This document shows positions 12,701 through 26,480 of a DNA stretch of 64,000 nucleotides, one piece after another; the stretch's first letter is position 1, and the number at the start of each line of letters is the position of its first letter. Source of the stretch: Diadophis punctatus similis. Lineage: Eukaryota > Chordata > Lepidosauria > Squamata > Dipsadidae. The stretch is from the NCBI GenBank assembly GCA_023053685.1, contig JALIGW010000057.1, positions 1,848,710 to 1,912,709 of the forward strand, in the 5' to 3' direction. Under the pieces are notes generated by a model. It worked only from the letters and a program-made list of their open reading frames with translations, ran no database searches and was not told the DNA's origin. A program made the translations under genes and the position numbers.

Positions 12701-15700
12701 CAGGATTGTGCTGAAATCTACCATACCAATTTCTCTCTAGCTGACATTTGCCAGATGTGAAGAAGCAGAGTTCCAGGATTGTGCTGAAAACCACCACATC
12801 AATTTCTCTCTCGCTGACATTTTCCAGATGAGCGCAAGCAGAGTTCAAAGATTATGGTGAACTCTACCACATCAATTTCTCTCTAGCTTACATTTTCCAG
12901 ATGTGAAGTAGCAGAGTTCAAACATTATGCTGAAATCTACCACATCAATTTCTCTCTAGCTGACATTTGCCAGATGTGCAGAAGCAGATTTCCAGGATTA
13001 TGCTGAAATCAGCCTCTGCATTTTCTCTCTAGCTGACATTTTCCAGATGTGAAGAAGCAGAGTTCAAAGATTATGCTGAAATCTACCACATAAATTCCTA
13101 TCTAGCTGACATTTTTCAGATGTGATGAAGCAGAGTTCCAGGATTATGCTGAAATCAGCCTCTGCATTTTCTCTCTAGCTGACATTCTCCAGATGTGCAG
13201 AAGCAGAGTTCAAAGATTATGCTGAAATCTACCACATCAATTTCTCTCTAGCTGACATTTTCCAGATGTGCGGAAGCAGAGTTCCAGCATTATGCTGAAA
13301 TCTGCCTTGCAATTTTTCTCCAGGTGAAAATTTCCAGATGTGGACAACCAGTGTTTAAAGACTATGCTGAAATCTAACATATCAATTTCTCTCTAGCTGA
13401 CATTTTCCAGATGAGCGCAAGCAGAGTTCAAAGATTATGGTGAACTCTACCACATCAATTTCTCTCTAGCTTACATTTTCCAGATGTGCAGAAGCAGAGT
13501 TCAAAGATTATGCTGAAATCTAACACATCAATTTCTCTCTAGCTGAAATTTTCTAGGTGTGCACAAGCAGAGTTCCAGGATTATGCTGAAATCTGCCTCT
13601 GCATTTTCCCTCTAGCTGACATTTTCCAGATGTGAAGAAGCAGAGTTCAAAGATTCTGCTGAAATCTACCACATAAATTCCTATGTAGCTGACATTTTCC
13701 AGATGTGTGGAAGCAGAGTTCCAGGATTATGCTGAAATCTGCCTCTGCATTTTCCCTCTGGCTGACATTTTCCAGGTGTGTAGAAGCAGAGTTCAGGATT
13801 ATGCTAAAATCTGTCTTGCAATTTTTCTCCAGGTGAAATTTTCCAGATGTGCAGAAGCAGAGTTCAAGGATTATGCTGAAATCTGCCTCTGCATTTTCCC
13901 TCTAGCTGACATTTTCCAGAGGTGCAGAAGCAGAGTTCAAAATTTATGCTGAAATCTACCACATCAATTTCTTTCTAGCTGACATTTTCCAGGTGTGTGG
14001 AAGCAGAGTTCCAAGATTATGCTGACATCTACGACATCAATTCCTCTCTAGCTGACATTTTCCAGATGTGCAGAAGCAGGGTTCCAGGATTATGCTGAAA
14101 TCTGCCTCTGCATTTTCCCTCTAGCTGACCTTTTCAAGATGTGAAAAAGCAGAGTTCAAAGATAATGCTGAAATCTACAACTTCAATTTCTCTAGCTGAC
14201 ATTTTCGAGATTTGCGGAAGCAAAGTTCAAACATTATGCTGAAATCTACAACATCAATTTCTCCCAAGCTAACATTTTGCAGATGTGGAGAAGCAGAGTT
14301 CCAGGATTATGCTGAAATCTGCCTTCCAATTTCTCTCTAGCTGACATTTTCCAGATGTGCACAAGCAGAGTTCCAGGATTATGCTAAAATCTGCCTCTGC
14401 ATTTTCCCTCTAGCTGACATTTTCAAGATGTGCAGAAGCAGAGTTCAAAGATTATGCTGAAATATACCACATAAATTTTCCCCAGCTGACATTTTCCAGA
14501 TGTGCAGTAGAAGAGTTCCAAGATTATGCTGAAATCTGCCTCTGAATTTTCCCTTTAGCTGACATTTTCAAGGTGTGTAGAAGCAGAGTTCCACGATTAT
14601 GCTGAAATCAGCCTCTGCATTTCTCTTTAGCTGACATTTTCGAGATGTGCAGAAGCAGAGTTAAAACATTATGCTGAAATCTACAACATTAATTTCTCTC
14701 TAGCTAACATTTTCCAGATGTGCAGAGGCAGAGTTCCAGGATTATGCTGAAATCTGCCTTGCAATTTCTCTCTAGCTGATATTTTCCTGATGTGCGGTAG
14801 CAGAGTTCAAAGATATCGCTGAAATCTGCCTCTGCATTTTCCCTCTAGCTGACATTTTCCAGGTGTGTAGAAGCAGAGTTCCAGGATTATGATGAAATCT
14901 GTCTTGCAATTTTTCTCCAGGTGAAATTTTCCAGATGTGGAGAAGCAGAGGTCCAAGATTATGCTGAAATCTGCCTTGCAATTTCTGTCTAGCTCACATT
15001 TTCCAGATTTGCGGAAGCAGAGCTCAAAGATTATGCTGAAATCTACCACATCAATTTCTCTCTAGCTGACATTTTCCAGATGTGTGGAAGCAGAGTTCCA
15101 TGATTATGCTGAAATCAGCCTCTGCAATTTCTCTCTAGCTGACATTTTCCAGATGTGCGGTAGCAGATTTCAAAGATTATGCTGAAATCTGCCTCTGCAT
15201 TTTCCCTCTAGCTGACATTTTCCAGGTGTGTAGAAGCAGAGTTCCAAGATTATGCTGAAATCTGCCTTGCAATTTCTCTCTAGCTCACATTTTCCAGATG
15301 TGTGGAAGCAGAGTTCCTAGATTATGCTGACATCTACGACATGAATTCCTCTCTAGCTGACATTTTCCAGATGTGCGGAAGCAGAGTTCCAGGATTATGC
15401 TGAAATCAGCCTCCGCATTTTCTCTCTAGCTGACATTTTCGAGACGTGCAGAAGCAGAGTTCAAACATTATTTTGAAATCTACAACATCCATTTCTCTCT
15501 AGCTAACATTTTCCAGATGTGCAGAAGCAGAGTTCCAGGATTATGCTGAAATCTGCCTCTGCATTTTCCCTCTAGCTTACATTTTCCAGATGTGCAGAAG
15601 CAGAGTTCCAGGATTATGCTAAAATCTGCCTCTGCATTTTCTCTCTAGCTGACATTTTCCAGATGTGCAGAAGCAGCATTCAAAGATTATGCTGAAATCA

Positions 15701-16285
15701 GCCTCTGCATTTTCTCTCTAGCTGACATTTTCAGATGTGCGGAAGCAGAGTTCAAACATTATGCTGAAATCCACAACATTAATTTCTCTCTAGCTCATAT
15801 TTTCCAGATGTGCAGAAGCAGAGTTCCAGGATTATGCTGAAATATGCCTTGCATTTTCTCTCTAGCTGACATTTTCCAGATGTGCAGAAGCAGAGTTCAA
15901 AGATTATGCTGAAATCTGCCTCTGCATTTTCTCTCTAGCTGACATTTTCGAGACGTGCAGAAGCAGATTTCAAACATTATGCTGAAATCTACAACATCAA
16001 TTTCTCTCTAGCTAACATTTTCCAGATGTGCACAAGTAGAGTTCCAGGATTATGCTGAAATCTGCCTCTGCATTTTCCCTCTAGCTGACATTTTCAAGGT
16101 GTGTAGAAGCAGAGTTTCAGGATTATGCTGAAATCAGCCTCTGCATTTTCTCTCTAGCTGAGATTTTCCAGATGTGCAGAAGCAGAGTTCAAACATTATG
16201 CTGAAATCTACAACATTAATTTCTCTCTAGCTAAAATTTTCCAGATGTGCAGAAGCAGAGTTCCAGGATTATGCTGAAATCTGCC
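9775..16285 (+). repeat. ~6.5-kb satellite block, copy 2 of the tandem duplication
   Basis: This is the second copy of 3080-9590. It includes the same rare features: TTTTGTAGATGTGC near 11580, the duplicated CCATACC monomer near 12650-12780, and the CATGAATTCC monomer near 15340. Its unoccupied L1 target-site paralogue is at 14570-14583. The near-lack of differences between the copies implies a recent duplication, strong homogenisation, or an assembly repeat. At 16286 it switches to the core higher-order pattern. Confidence 0.85.
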
Positions 16286-19200
16286 TTGCAAGTTCTCTCT
16301 ATCTGACATTTTCCAGATGTGTGGAAGCAGAGTTTCAGGATTATGCTGAAATCTGTCTTGCAATTTTTCTCCAGGTGAAATTTTCCAGATGTGGAGAAGC
16401 AGAGTTCCAAGATTATGCTTAAATCTGCCTTGCAATTTCTCTCTAGCTGACGTTTTTGAGATTTGCGGAAGCAAAGTTCAAACATTATGCTGAAATCTAC
16501 AACCTCAATTTCTCCCTAGCTAACATTTTCCAGATGTGCAGAAGCAGAGTTCCAGGATTATGCTGAAATCTGCCTTCCAATTTCTCTCTAGCTGACATTT
16601 TCCAGATGTGCACAAGCAGAGTTCCAGGATTATGCTAAAATCTGCCTCTGCATTTTCTCTCTAGCTGACATTTTCCAGATGTGCAGAAGCAGAGTTCAAA
16701 GATTATGCTGAAATCTGCCTCTGCATTTTCTCTCTAGCTGACATTTTCGAGACGTGCAGAAGCAGATTTCAAACATTATGCTGAAATCTACAACATCAAT
16801 TTCTCTCTAGCTAACATTTTCCAGATGTGAAGAAGCAGAGTTCCAGGATTATGCTGAAATCTGCCTCTGCATTTTCCCTCTAGCTGACATTTTCAAGATG
16901 TGAAAAAGCAGAGTTCAAAGATTATGCTGAAATCTACAACTTCAATTTCTCTAGCTGACATTTTCCAGATGTGTGGAAGCAGAGTTCCAGGATTATGCTG
17001 AAATCTGCCTCTGCATTTTCCCTCTAGCTGACATTTCCCAGGTGTGTAGAAGCAGAGTTCAGGATTATGCTAAAATCTGTCTTGCAATTTTTCTCCAGGT
17101 GAAATTTTCCAGATGTGGAGAAGCAGAGTTCCAAGATTATGCTGAAATCTGCCTTGCAATTTCTCTCTAGCTGACATTTTCCAGATGTGCACAAGCAGAG
17201 TTCCAGGATTATGCTAAAATCTGCCTCTGCATTTTCCCTCTAGCTGACATTTTCAAGATGTGCAGAAGCAGAGTTCAAAGATTATGCTGAAATATACCAC
17301 ATAAATTTTCCCCAGCTGACATTTTCCAGATGTGCAGTAGAAGAGTTCCAAGATTATGCTGAAATCTGCCTCTGAATTTTCCCTTTAGCTGACATTTTCA
17401 AGGTGTGTAGAAGCAGAGTTCCACGATTATGCTGAAATCAGCCTCTGCATTTCTCTTTAGCTGACATTTTCGAGATGTGCAGAAGCAGAGTTAAAACATT
17501 ATGCTGAAATCTACAACATTAATTTCTCTCTAGCTAACATTTTCCAGATGTGCAGAGGCAGAGTTCCAGGATTATGCTGAAATCTGCCTTGCAATTTCTC
17601 TCTAGCTGATATTTTCCTGATGTGCGGTAGCAGAGTTCAAAGATTACGCTGAAATCTGCCTCTGCATTTTCCCTCTAGCTGACATTTTCCAGGTGTGTAG
17701 AAGCAGAGTTCCAGGATTATGATGAAATCTGTCTTGCAATTTTTCTCCAGGTGAAATTTTCCAGATGTGGAGAAGCAGAGGTCCAAGATTATGCTGAAAT
17801 CTGCCTTGCAATTTCTGTCTAGCTCACATTTTCCAGATTTGCGGAAGCAGAGCTCAAAGATTATGCTGAAATCTACCACATCAATTTCTCTCTAGCTGAC
17901 ATTTTCCAGATGTGTGGAAGCAGAGTTCCATGATTATGCTGAAATCTGCCTTGCAATTTCTCTCTAGCTCACATTTTCCAGATGTGTGGAAGCAGAGTTC
18001 CTAGATTATGCTGACATCTACGACATGAATTCCTCTCTAGCTGACATTTTCCAGATGTGCGGAAGCAGAGTTCCAGGATTATGCTGAAATCAGCCTCCGC
18101 ATTTTCTCTCTAGCTGACATTTTCGAGACGTGCAGAAGCAGAGTTCAAACATTATGTTGAAATCTACAACATCCATTTCTCTCTAGCTAACATTTTCCAG
18201 ATGTGCAGAAGCAGAGTTCCAGGATTATGCTGAAATCTGCCTCTGCATTTTCCCTCTAGCTTACATTTTCCAGATGTGCAGAAGCAGAGTTCCAGGATTA
18301 TGCTAAAATCTGCCTCTGCATTTTCTCTCTAGCTGACATTTTCCAGATGTGCAGAAGCAGCGTTCAAAGATTATGCTGAAATCAGCCTCTGCATTTTCTC
18401 TCTAGCTGACATTTTCAGATGTGCGGAAGCAGAGTTCAAACATTATGCTGAAATCCACAACATTAATTTCTCTCTAGCTCATATTTTCCAGATGTGCAGA
18501 AGCAGAGTTCCAGGATTATGCTGAAATATGCCTTGCATTTTCTCTCTAGCTGACATTTTCTAGATGTGCAGAAGCAGAGTTCAAAGATTATGCTGAAATC
18601 TGCCTCTGCATTTTCTCTCTAGCTGACATTTTCGAGACGTGCAGAAGCAGATTTCAAACATTATGCTGAAATCTACAACATCAATTTCTCTCTAGCTAAC
18701 ATTTTCCAGATGTGCAGAAGTAGAGTTCCAGGATTATGCTGAAATCTGCCTCTGCATTTTCCCTCTAGCTGACATTTTCAAGGTGTGTAGAAGCAGAGTT
18801 TCAGGATTATGCTGAAATCAGCCTCTGCATTTTCTCTCTAGCTGACATTTTCAGATGTGCGGAAGCAGAGTTCAAACATTATGCTGAAATCCACAACATT
18901 AATTTCTCTCTAGCTCATATTTTCCAGATGTGCAGAAGCAGAGTTCCAGGATTATGCTGAAATATGCCTTGCATTTTCTCTCTAGCTGACATTTTCTAGA
19001 TGTGCAGAAGCAGAGTTCAAAGATTATGCTGAAATCTGCCTCTGCATTTTCTCTCTAGCTGACATTTTCGAGACGTGCAGAAGCAGATTTCAAACATTAT
19101 GCTGAAATCTACCACATCAATTTCTCTCTAGCTAACATTTTCCAGATGTGTGGAAGCAGAGTTCCATGATTATGCTGAAATCTGCCTTGCAATTTCTCTC

Positions 19201-22200
19201 TAGCTCACATTTTCCAGATGTGTGGAAGCAGAGTTCCTAGATTATGCTGACATCTACGACATGAATTCCTCTCTAGCTGACATTTTCCAGATGTGCGGAA
19301 GCAGAGTTCCAGGATTATGCTGAAATCAGCCTCCGCATTTTCTCTCTAGCTGACATTTTCGAGACGTGCAGAAGCAGAGTTCAAACATTATGTTGAAATC
19401 TACAACATCCATTTCTCTCTAGCTAACATTTTCCAGATGTGCAGAAGCAGCGTTCAAAGATTATGCTGAAATCAGCCTCTGCATTTTCTCTCTAGCTGAC
19501 ATTTTCAGATGTGCGGAAGCAGAGTTCAAACATTATGCTGAAATCCACAACATTAATTTCTCTCTAGCTCATATTTTCCAGATGTGCAGAAGCAGAGTTC
19601 CAGGATTATGCTGAAATATGCCTTGCATTTTCTCTCTAGCTGACATTTTCTAGATGTGCAGAAGCAGAGTTCAAAGATTATGCTGAAATCTGCCTCTGCA
19701 TTTTCTCTCTAGCTGACATTTTCGAGACGTGCAGAAGCAGATTTCAAACATTATGCTGAAATCTACAACATCAATTTCTCTCTAGCTAACATTTTCCAGA
19801 TGTGCAGAAGTAGAGTTCCAGGATTATGCTGAAATCTGCCTCTGCATTTTCCCTCTAGCTGACATTTTCAAGGTGTGTAGAAGCAGAGTTTCAGGATTAT
19901 GCTGAAATCAGCCTCTGCATTTTCTCTCTAGCTGAGATTTTCCAGATGTGCAGAAGCAGAGTTCAAACATTATGCTGAAATCTACAACATTAATTTCTCT
20001 CTAGCTAAAATTTTCCAGATGTGCAGAAGCAGAGTTCCAGGATTATGCTGAAATCTGCCTTGCAAGTTCTCTCTATCTGACATTTTCCAGATGTGTGGAA
20101 GCAGAGTTTCAGGATTATGCTGAAATCTGTCTTGCAATTTTTCTCCAGGTGAAATTTTCCAGATGTGGAGAAGCAGAGTTCCAAGATTATGCTTAAATCT
20201 GCCTTGCAATTTCTCTCTAGCTGACGTTTTTGAGATTTGCGGAAGCAAAGTTCAAACATTATGCTGAAATCTACAACATCAATTTCTCCCTAGCTAACAT
20301 TTTCCAGATGTGCAGAAGCAGAGTTCCAGGATTATGCTGAAATCTGCCTTCCAATTTCTCTCTAGCTGACATTTTCCAGATGTGCACAAGCAGAGTTCCA
20401 GGATTATGCTAAAATCTGCCTCTGCATTTTCTCTCTAGCTGACATTTTCCAGATGTGCAGAAGCAGAGTTCAAAGATTATGCTGAAATCTGCCTCTGCAT
20501 TTTCTCTCTAGCTGACATTTTCGAGACGTGCAGAAGCAGATTTCAAACATTATGCTGAAATCTACAACATCAATTTCTCTCTAGCTAACATTTTCCAGAT
20601 GTGAAGATGCAGAGTTCCAGGATTATGCTGAAATCTGCCTCTGCATTTTCCCTCTAGCTGACATTTTCAAGATGTGAAAAAGCAGAGTTCAAAGATTATG
20701 CTGAAATCTACAACTTCAATTTCTCTAGCTGACATTTTCCAGATGTGTGGAAGCAGAGTTCCAGGATTATGCTGAAATCTGCCTCTGCATTTTCCCTCTA
20801 GCTGACATTTCCCAGGTGTGTAGAAGCAGAGTTCAGGATTATGCTAAAATCTGTCTTGCAATTTTTCTCCAGGTGAAATTTTCCAGATGTGGAGAAGCAG
20901 AGTTCCAAGATTATGCTGAAATCTGCCTTGCAATTTCTCTCTAGCTGACATTTTCGAGATTTGCGGAAGCAAAGTTCAAACATTATGCTGAAATCTACAA
21001 CATCAATTTCTCCCAAGCTAACATTTTGCAGATGTGGAGAAGCAGAGTTCCAGGATTATGCTGAAATCTGCCTTCCAATTTCTCTCTAGCTGACATTTTC
21101 CAGATGTGCACAAGCAGAGTTCCAGGATTATGCTAAAATCTGCCTCTGCATTTTCCCTCTAGCTGACATTTTCAAGATGTGCAGAAGCAGAGTTCAAAGA
21201 TTATGCTGAAATATACCACATAAATTTTCCCCAGCTGACATTTTCCAGATGTGCAGTAGAAGAGTTCCAAGATTATGCTGAAATCTGCCTCTGAATTTTC
21301 CCTTTAGCTGACATTTTCAAGGTGTGTAGAAGCAGGGTTCCACGATTATGCTGAAATCAGCCTCTGCATTTCTCTTTAGCTGACATTTTCGAGATGTGCA
21401 GAAGCAGAGTTAAAACATTATGCTGAAATCTACAACATTAATTTCTCTCTAGCTAACATTTTCCAGATGTGCAGAGGCAGAGTTCCAGGATTATGCTGAA
21501 ATCTGCCTTGCAATTTCTCTCTAGCTGATATTTTCCTGATGTGCGGTAGCAGAGTTCAAAGATTACGCTGAAATCTGCCTCTGCATTTTCCCTCTAGCTG
21601 ACATTTTCCAGGTGTGTAGAAGCAGAGTTCCAGGATTATGATGAAATCTGTCTTGCAATTTTTCTCCAGGTGAAATTTTCCAGATGTGGAGAAGCAGAGG
21701 TCCAAGATTATGCTGAAATCTGCCTTGCAATTTCTGTCTAGCTCACATTTTCCAGATTTGAGGAAGCAGAGCTCAAAGATTATGCTGAAATCTACCACAT
21801 CAATTTCTCTCTAGCTGACATTTTCCAGATGTGTGGAAGCAGAGTTCCATGATTATGCTTAAATCTGCCTTGCAATTTCTCTCTAGCTGACGTTTTTGAG
21901 ATTTGCGGAAGCAAAGTTCAAACATTATGCTGAAATCTACAACATCAATTTCTCCCTAGCTAACATTTTCCAGATGTGCAGAAGCAGAGTTCCAGGATTA
22001 TGCTGAAATCTGCCTTCCAATTTCTCTCTAGCTGACATTTTCCAGATGTGCACAAGCAGAGTTCCAGGATTATGCTAAAATCTGCCTCTGCATTTTCTCT
22101 CTAGCTGACATTTTCCAGATGTGCAGAAGCAGCGTTCAAAGATTATGCTGAAATCAGCCTCTGCATTTTCTCTCTAGCTGACATTTTCAGATGTGCGGAA

Positions 22201-23448
22201 GCAGAGTTCAAACATTATGCTGAAATCCACAACATTAATTTCTCTCTAGCTCATATTTTCCAGATGTGCAGAAGCAGAGTTCCAGGATTATGCTGAAATA
22301 TGCCTTGCATTTTCTCTCTAGCTGACATTTTCTAGATGTGCAGAAGCAGAGTTCAAAGATTATGCTGAAATCTGCCTCTGCATTTTCTCTCTAGCTGACA
22401 TTTTCGAGACGTGCAGAAGCAGATTTCAAACATTATGCTGAAATCTACCACATCAATTTCTCTCTAGCTAACATTTTCCAGATGTGTGGAAGCAGAGTTC
22501 CATGATTATGCTGAAATCTGCCTTGCAATTTCTCTCTAGCTCACATTTTCCAGATGTGTGGAAGCAGAGTTCCTAGATTATGCTGACATCTACGACATGA
22601 ATTCCTCTCTAGCTGACATTTTCCAGATGTGCGGAAGCAGAGTTCCAGGATTATGCTGAAATCAGCCTCCGCATTTTCTCTCTAGCTGACATTTTCGAGA
22701 CGTGCAGAAGCAGAGTTCAAACATTATGTTGAAATCTACAACATCCATTTCTCTCTAGCTAACATTTTCCAGATGTGCAGAAGCAGAGTTCCAGGATTAT
22801 GCTGAAATCTGCCTCTGCATTTTCCCTCTAGCTTACATTTTCCAGATGTGCAGAAGCAGAGTTCCAGGATTATGCTAAAATCTGCCTCTGCATTTTCTCT
22901 CTAGCTGACATTTTCCAGATGTGCAGAAGCAGCGTTCAAAGATTATGCTGAAATCAGCCTCTGCATTTTCTCTCTAGCTGACATTTTCAGATGTGCGGAA
23001 GCAGAGTTCAAACATTATGCTGAAATCCACAACATTAATTTCTCTCTAGCTCATATTTTCCAGATGTGCAGAAGCAGAGTTCCAGGATTATGCTGAAATA
23101 TGCCTTGCATTTTCTCTCTAGCTGACATTTTCTAGATGTGCAGAAGCAGAGTTCAAAGATTATGCTGAAATCTGCCTCTGCATTTTCTCTCTAGCTGACA
23201 TTTTCGAGACGTGCAGAAGCAGATTTCAAACATTATGCTGAAATCTACAACATCAATTTCTCTCTAGCTAACATTTTCCAGATGTGCAGAAGTAGAGTTC
23301 CAGGATTATGCTGAAATCTGCCTCTGCATTTTCCCTCTAGCTGACATTTTCAAGGTGTGTAGAAGCAGAGTTTCAGGATTATGCTGAAATCAGCCTCTGC
23401 ATTTTCTCTCTAGCTGAGATTTTCCAGATGTGCAGAAGCAGAGTTCAA
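16286..23448 (+). repeat. Core satellite with nested higher-order units (1666, 3482, 3774 bp)
   Basis: Marker monomers recur at fixed offsets: 16208, 19982 and 23464 (3774 then 3482 bp), and 16973, 20747 and 24229 (same offsets). A 1666-bp period (23 monomers) relates the GACGTTTTTGAG monomer near 20222 to that near 21888. The unit starting near 19982 has two extra monomers (145 bp) near 20940-21090 compared with the unit starting near 16208. Unoccupied L1 target-site paralogues lie at 17400-17413 and 21319-21332. Monomers are typically TTTCTCCAGGTGAAA, CGAGACGTGC and TCATATTTTCC subtypes. There are no genes. Confidence 0.8.
17400..17413 (+). other. Unoccupied paralogue of the L1 target site (representative of nine)
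   Basis: AAGGTGTGTAGAAG here is followed directly by CAGAGTTCCACGATTATG, which is exactly the sequence regained if the L1 and one target-site copy are removed. The same uninterrupted 14-mer in the same monomer context is at 7875, 14570, 21319, 24801, 31293, 38734, 47035 and 54693. These are satellite paralogues that did not receive the insertion. They confirm the insertion boundaries and the target-site duplication. Confidence 0.9.
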
Positions 23449-26400
23449 ACATTATGCTGAAATCTACAACATTAATTTCTCTCTAGCTAAAATTTTCCAG
23501 ATGTGCAGAAGCAGAGTTCCAGGATTATGCTGAAATCTGCCTTGCAAGTTCTCTCTATCTGACATTTTCCAGATGTGTGGAAGCAGAGTTTCAGGATTAT
23601 GCTGAAATCTGTCTTGCAATTTTTCTCCAGGTGAAATTTTCCAGATGTGGAGAAGCAGAGTTCCAAGATTATGCTTAAATCTGCCTTGCAATTTCTCTCT
23701 AGCTGACGTTTTTGAGATTTGCGGAAGCAAAGTTCAAACATTATGCTGAAATCTACAACATCAATTTCTCCCTAGCTAACATTTTCCAGATGTGCAGAAG
23801 CAGAGTTCCAGGATTATGCTGAAATCTGCCTTCTAATTTCTCTCTAGCTGACATTTTCCAGATGTGCACAAGCAGAGTTCCAGGATTATGCTAAAATCTG
23901 CCTCTGCATTTTCTCTCTAGCTGACATTTTCCAGATGTGCAGAAGCAGAGTTCAAAGATTATGCTGAAATCTGCCTCTGCATTTTCTCTCTAGCTGACAT
24001 TTTCGAGACGTGCAGAAGCAGATTTCAAACATTATGCTGAAATCTACAACATCAATTTCTCTCTAGCTAACATTTTCCAGATGTGAAGATGCAGAGTTCC
24101 AGGATTATGCTGAAATCTGCCTCTGCATTTTCCCTCTAGCTGACATTTTCAAGATGTGAAAAAGCAGAGTTCAAAGATTATGCTGAAATCTACAACTTCA
24201 ATTTCTCTAGCTGACATTTTCCAGATGTGTGGAAGCAGAGTTCCAGGATTATGCTGAAATCTGCCTCTGCATTTTCCCTCTAGCTGACATTTCCCAGGTG
24301 TGTAGAAGCAGAGTTCAGGATTATGCTAAAATCTGTCTTGCAATTTTTCTCCAGGTGAAATTTTCCAGATGTGGAGAAGCAGAGTTCCAAGATTATGCTG
24401 AAATCTGCCTTGCAATTTCTCTCTAGCTGACATTTTCGAGATTTGCGGAAGCAAAGTTCAAACATTATGCTGAAATCTACAACATCAATTTCTCCCAAGC
24501 TAACATTTTGCAGATGTGGAGAAGCAGAGTTCCAGGATTATGCTGAAATCTGCCTTCCAATTTCTCTCTAGCTGACATTTTCCAGATGTGCACAAGCAGA
24601 GTTCCAGGATTATGCTAAAATCTGCCTCTGCATTTTCCCTCTAGCTGACATTTTCAAGATGTGCAGAAGCAGAGTTCAAAGATTATGCTGAAATATACCA
24701 CATAAATTTTCCCCAGCTGACATTTTCCAGATGTGCAGTAGAAGAGTTCCAAGATTATGCTGAAATCTGCCTCTGAATTTTCCCTTTAGCTGACATTTTC
24801 AAGGTGTGTAGAAGCAGGGTTCCACGATTATGCTGAAATCAGCCTCTGCATTTCTCTTTAGCTGACATTTTCGAGATGTGCAGAAGCAGAGTTAAAACAT
24901 TATGCTGAAATCTACAACATTAATTTCTCTCTAGCTAACATTTTCCAGATGTGCAGAGGCAGAGTTCCAGGATTATGCTGAAATCTGCCTTGCAATTTCT
25001 CTCTAGCTGATATTTTCCTGATGTGCGGTAGCAGAGTTCAAAGATTACGCTGAAATCTGCCTCTGCATTTTCCCTCTAGCTGACATTTTCCAGGTGTGTA
25101 GAAGCAGAGTTCCAGGATTATGATGAAATCTGTCTTGCAATTTTTCTCCAGGTGAAATTTTCCAGATGTGGAGAAGCAGAGGTCCAAGATTATGCTGAAA
25201 TCTGCCTTGCAATTTCTGTCTAGCTCACATTTTCCAGATTTGAGGAAGCAGAGCTCAAAGATTATGCTGAAATCTACCACATCAATTTCTCTCTAGCTGA
25301 CATTTTCCAGATGTGTGGAAGCAGAGTTCCATGATTATGCTTAAATCTGCCTTGCAATTTCTCTCTAGCTGACGTTTTTGAGATTTGCGGAAGCAAAGTT
25401 CAAACATTATGCTGAAATCTACAACATCAATTTCTCCCTAGCTAACATTTTCCAGATGTGCAGAAGCAGAGTTCCAGGATTATGCTGAAATCTGCCTTCC
25501 AATTTCTCTCTAGCTGACATTTTCCAGATGTGCACAAGCAGAGTTCCAGGATTATGCTAAAATCTGCCTCTGCATTTTCTCTCTAGCTGACATTTTCCAG
25601 ATGTGCAGAAGCAGAGTTCAAAGATTATGCTGAAATCTGCCTCTGCATTTTCTCTCTAGCTGACATTTTCGAGACGTGCAGAAGCAGATTTCAAACATTA
25701 TGCTGAAATCTACAACATCAATTTCTCTCTAGCTAACATTTTCCAGATGTGAAGAAGCAGAGTTCCAGGATTATGCTGAAATCTGCCTCTGCATTTTCCC
25801 TCTAGCTGACATTTTCAAGATGTGAAAAAGCAGAGTTCAAAGATTATGCTGAAATCTACAACTTCAATTTCTCTAGCTGACATTTTCCAGATGTGTGGAA
25901 GCAGAGTTCCAGGATTATGCTGAAATCTGCCTCTGCATTTTCCCTCTAGCTGACATTTCCCAGGTGTGTAGAAGCAGAGTTCAGGATTATGCTAAAATCT
26001 GTCTTGCAATTTTTCTCCAGGTGAAATTTTCCAGATGTGGAGAAGCAGAGTTCCAAGATTATGCTGAAATCTGCCTTGCAATTTCTCTCTAGCTGACATT
26101 TTCGAGATTTGCGGAAGCAAAGTTCAAACATTATGCTGAAATCTACAACATCAATTTCTCCCAAGCTAAAATTTTGCAGATGTGGAGAAGCAGAGTTCCA
26201 GGATTATGCTGAAATCTGCCTTCCAATTTCTCTCTAGCTGACATTTTCCAGATGTGCACAAGCAGAGTTCCAGGATTATGCTAAAATCTGCCTCTGCATT
26301 TTCCCTCCAGCTGACATTTTCAAGATGTGCAGAAGCAGAGTTCAAAGATTATGCTGAAATATACCACATAAATTTTCCCCAGCTGACATTTTCCAGATGT

Positions 26401-26480
26401 GCAGTAGAAGAGTTCCAAGATTATGCTGAAATCTGCCTCTGAATTTTCCCTTTAGCTGACATTTTCAAGGTGTGTAGAAG
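23449..26480 (+). repeat. Core satellite, 5' flank of L1 copy 1; start of the 6492-bp duplicated unit
   Basis: This stretch recurs at 29941-32972 with a constant offset of 6492 bp. It contains an unoccupied target site at 24801 and, one 1666-bp unit later, the occupied one. The last unit has a private variant, CCCTCCAGCTGAC near 26304-26315, where unoccupied units read CCCTCTAGCTGAC. All four occupied units share this variant. Confidence 0.85.
26467..26480 (+). repeat. Target-site duplication, left, L1 copy 1
   Basis: AAGGTGTGTAGAAG immediately precedes the first element base (GGACTTCCGG) and is repeated at 29046-29059 right after the A-tail. The first two A residues cannot be told apart from the tail at the right end, so the secure length is 12 bp. 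Confidence 0.92.
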
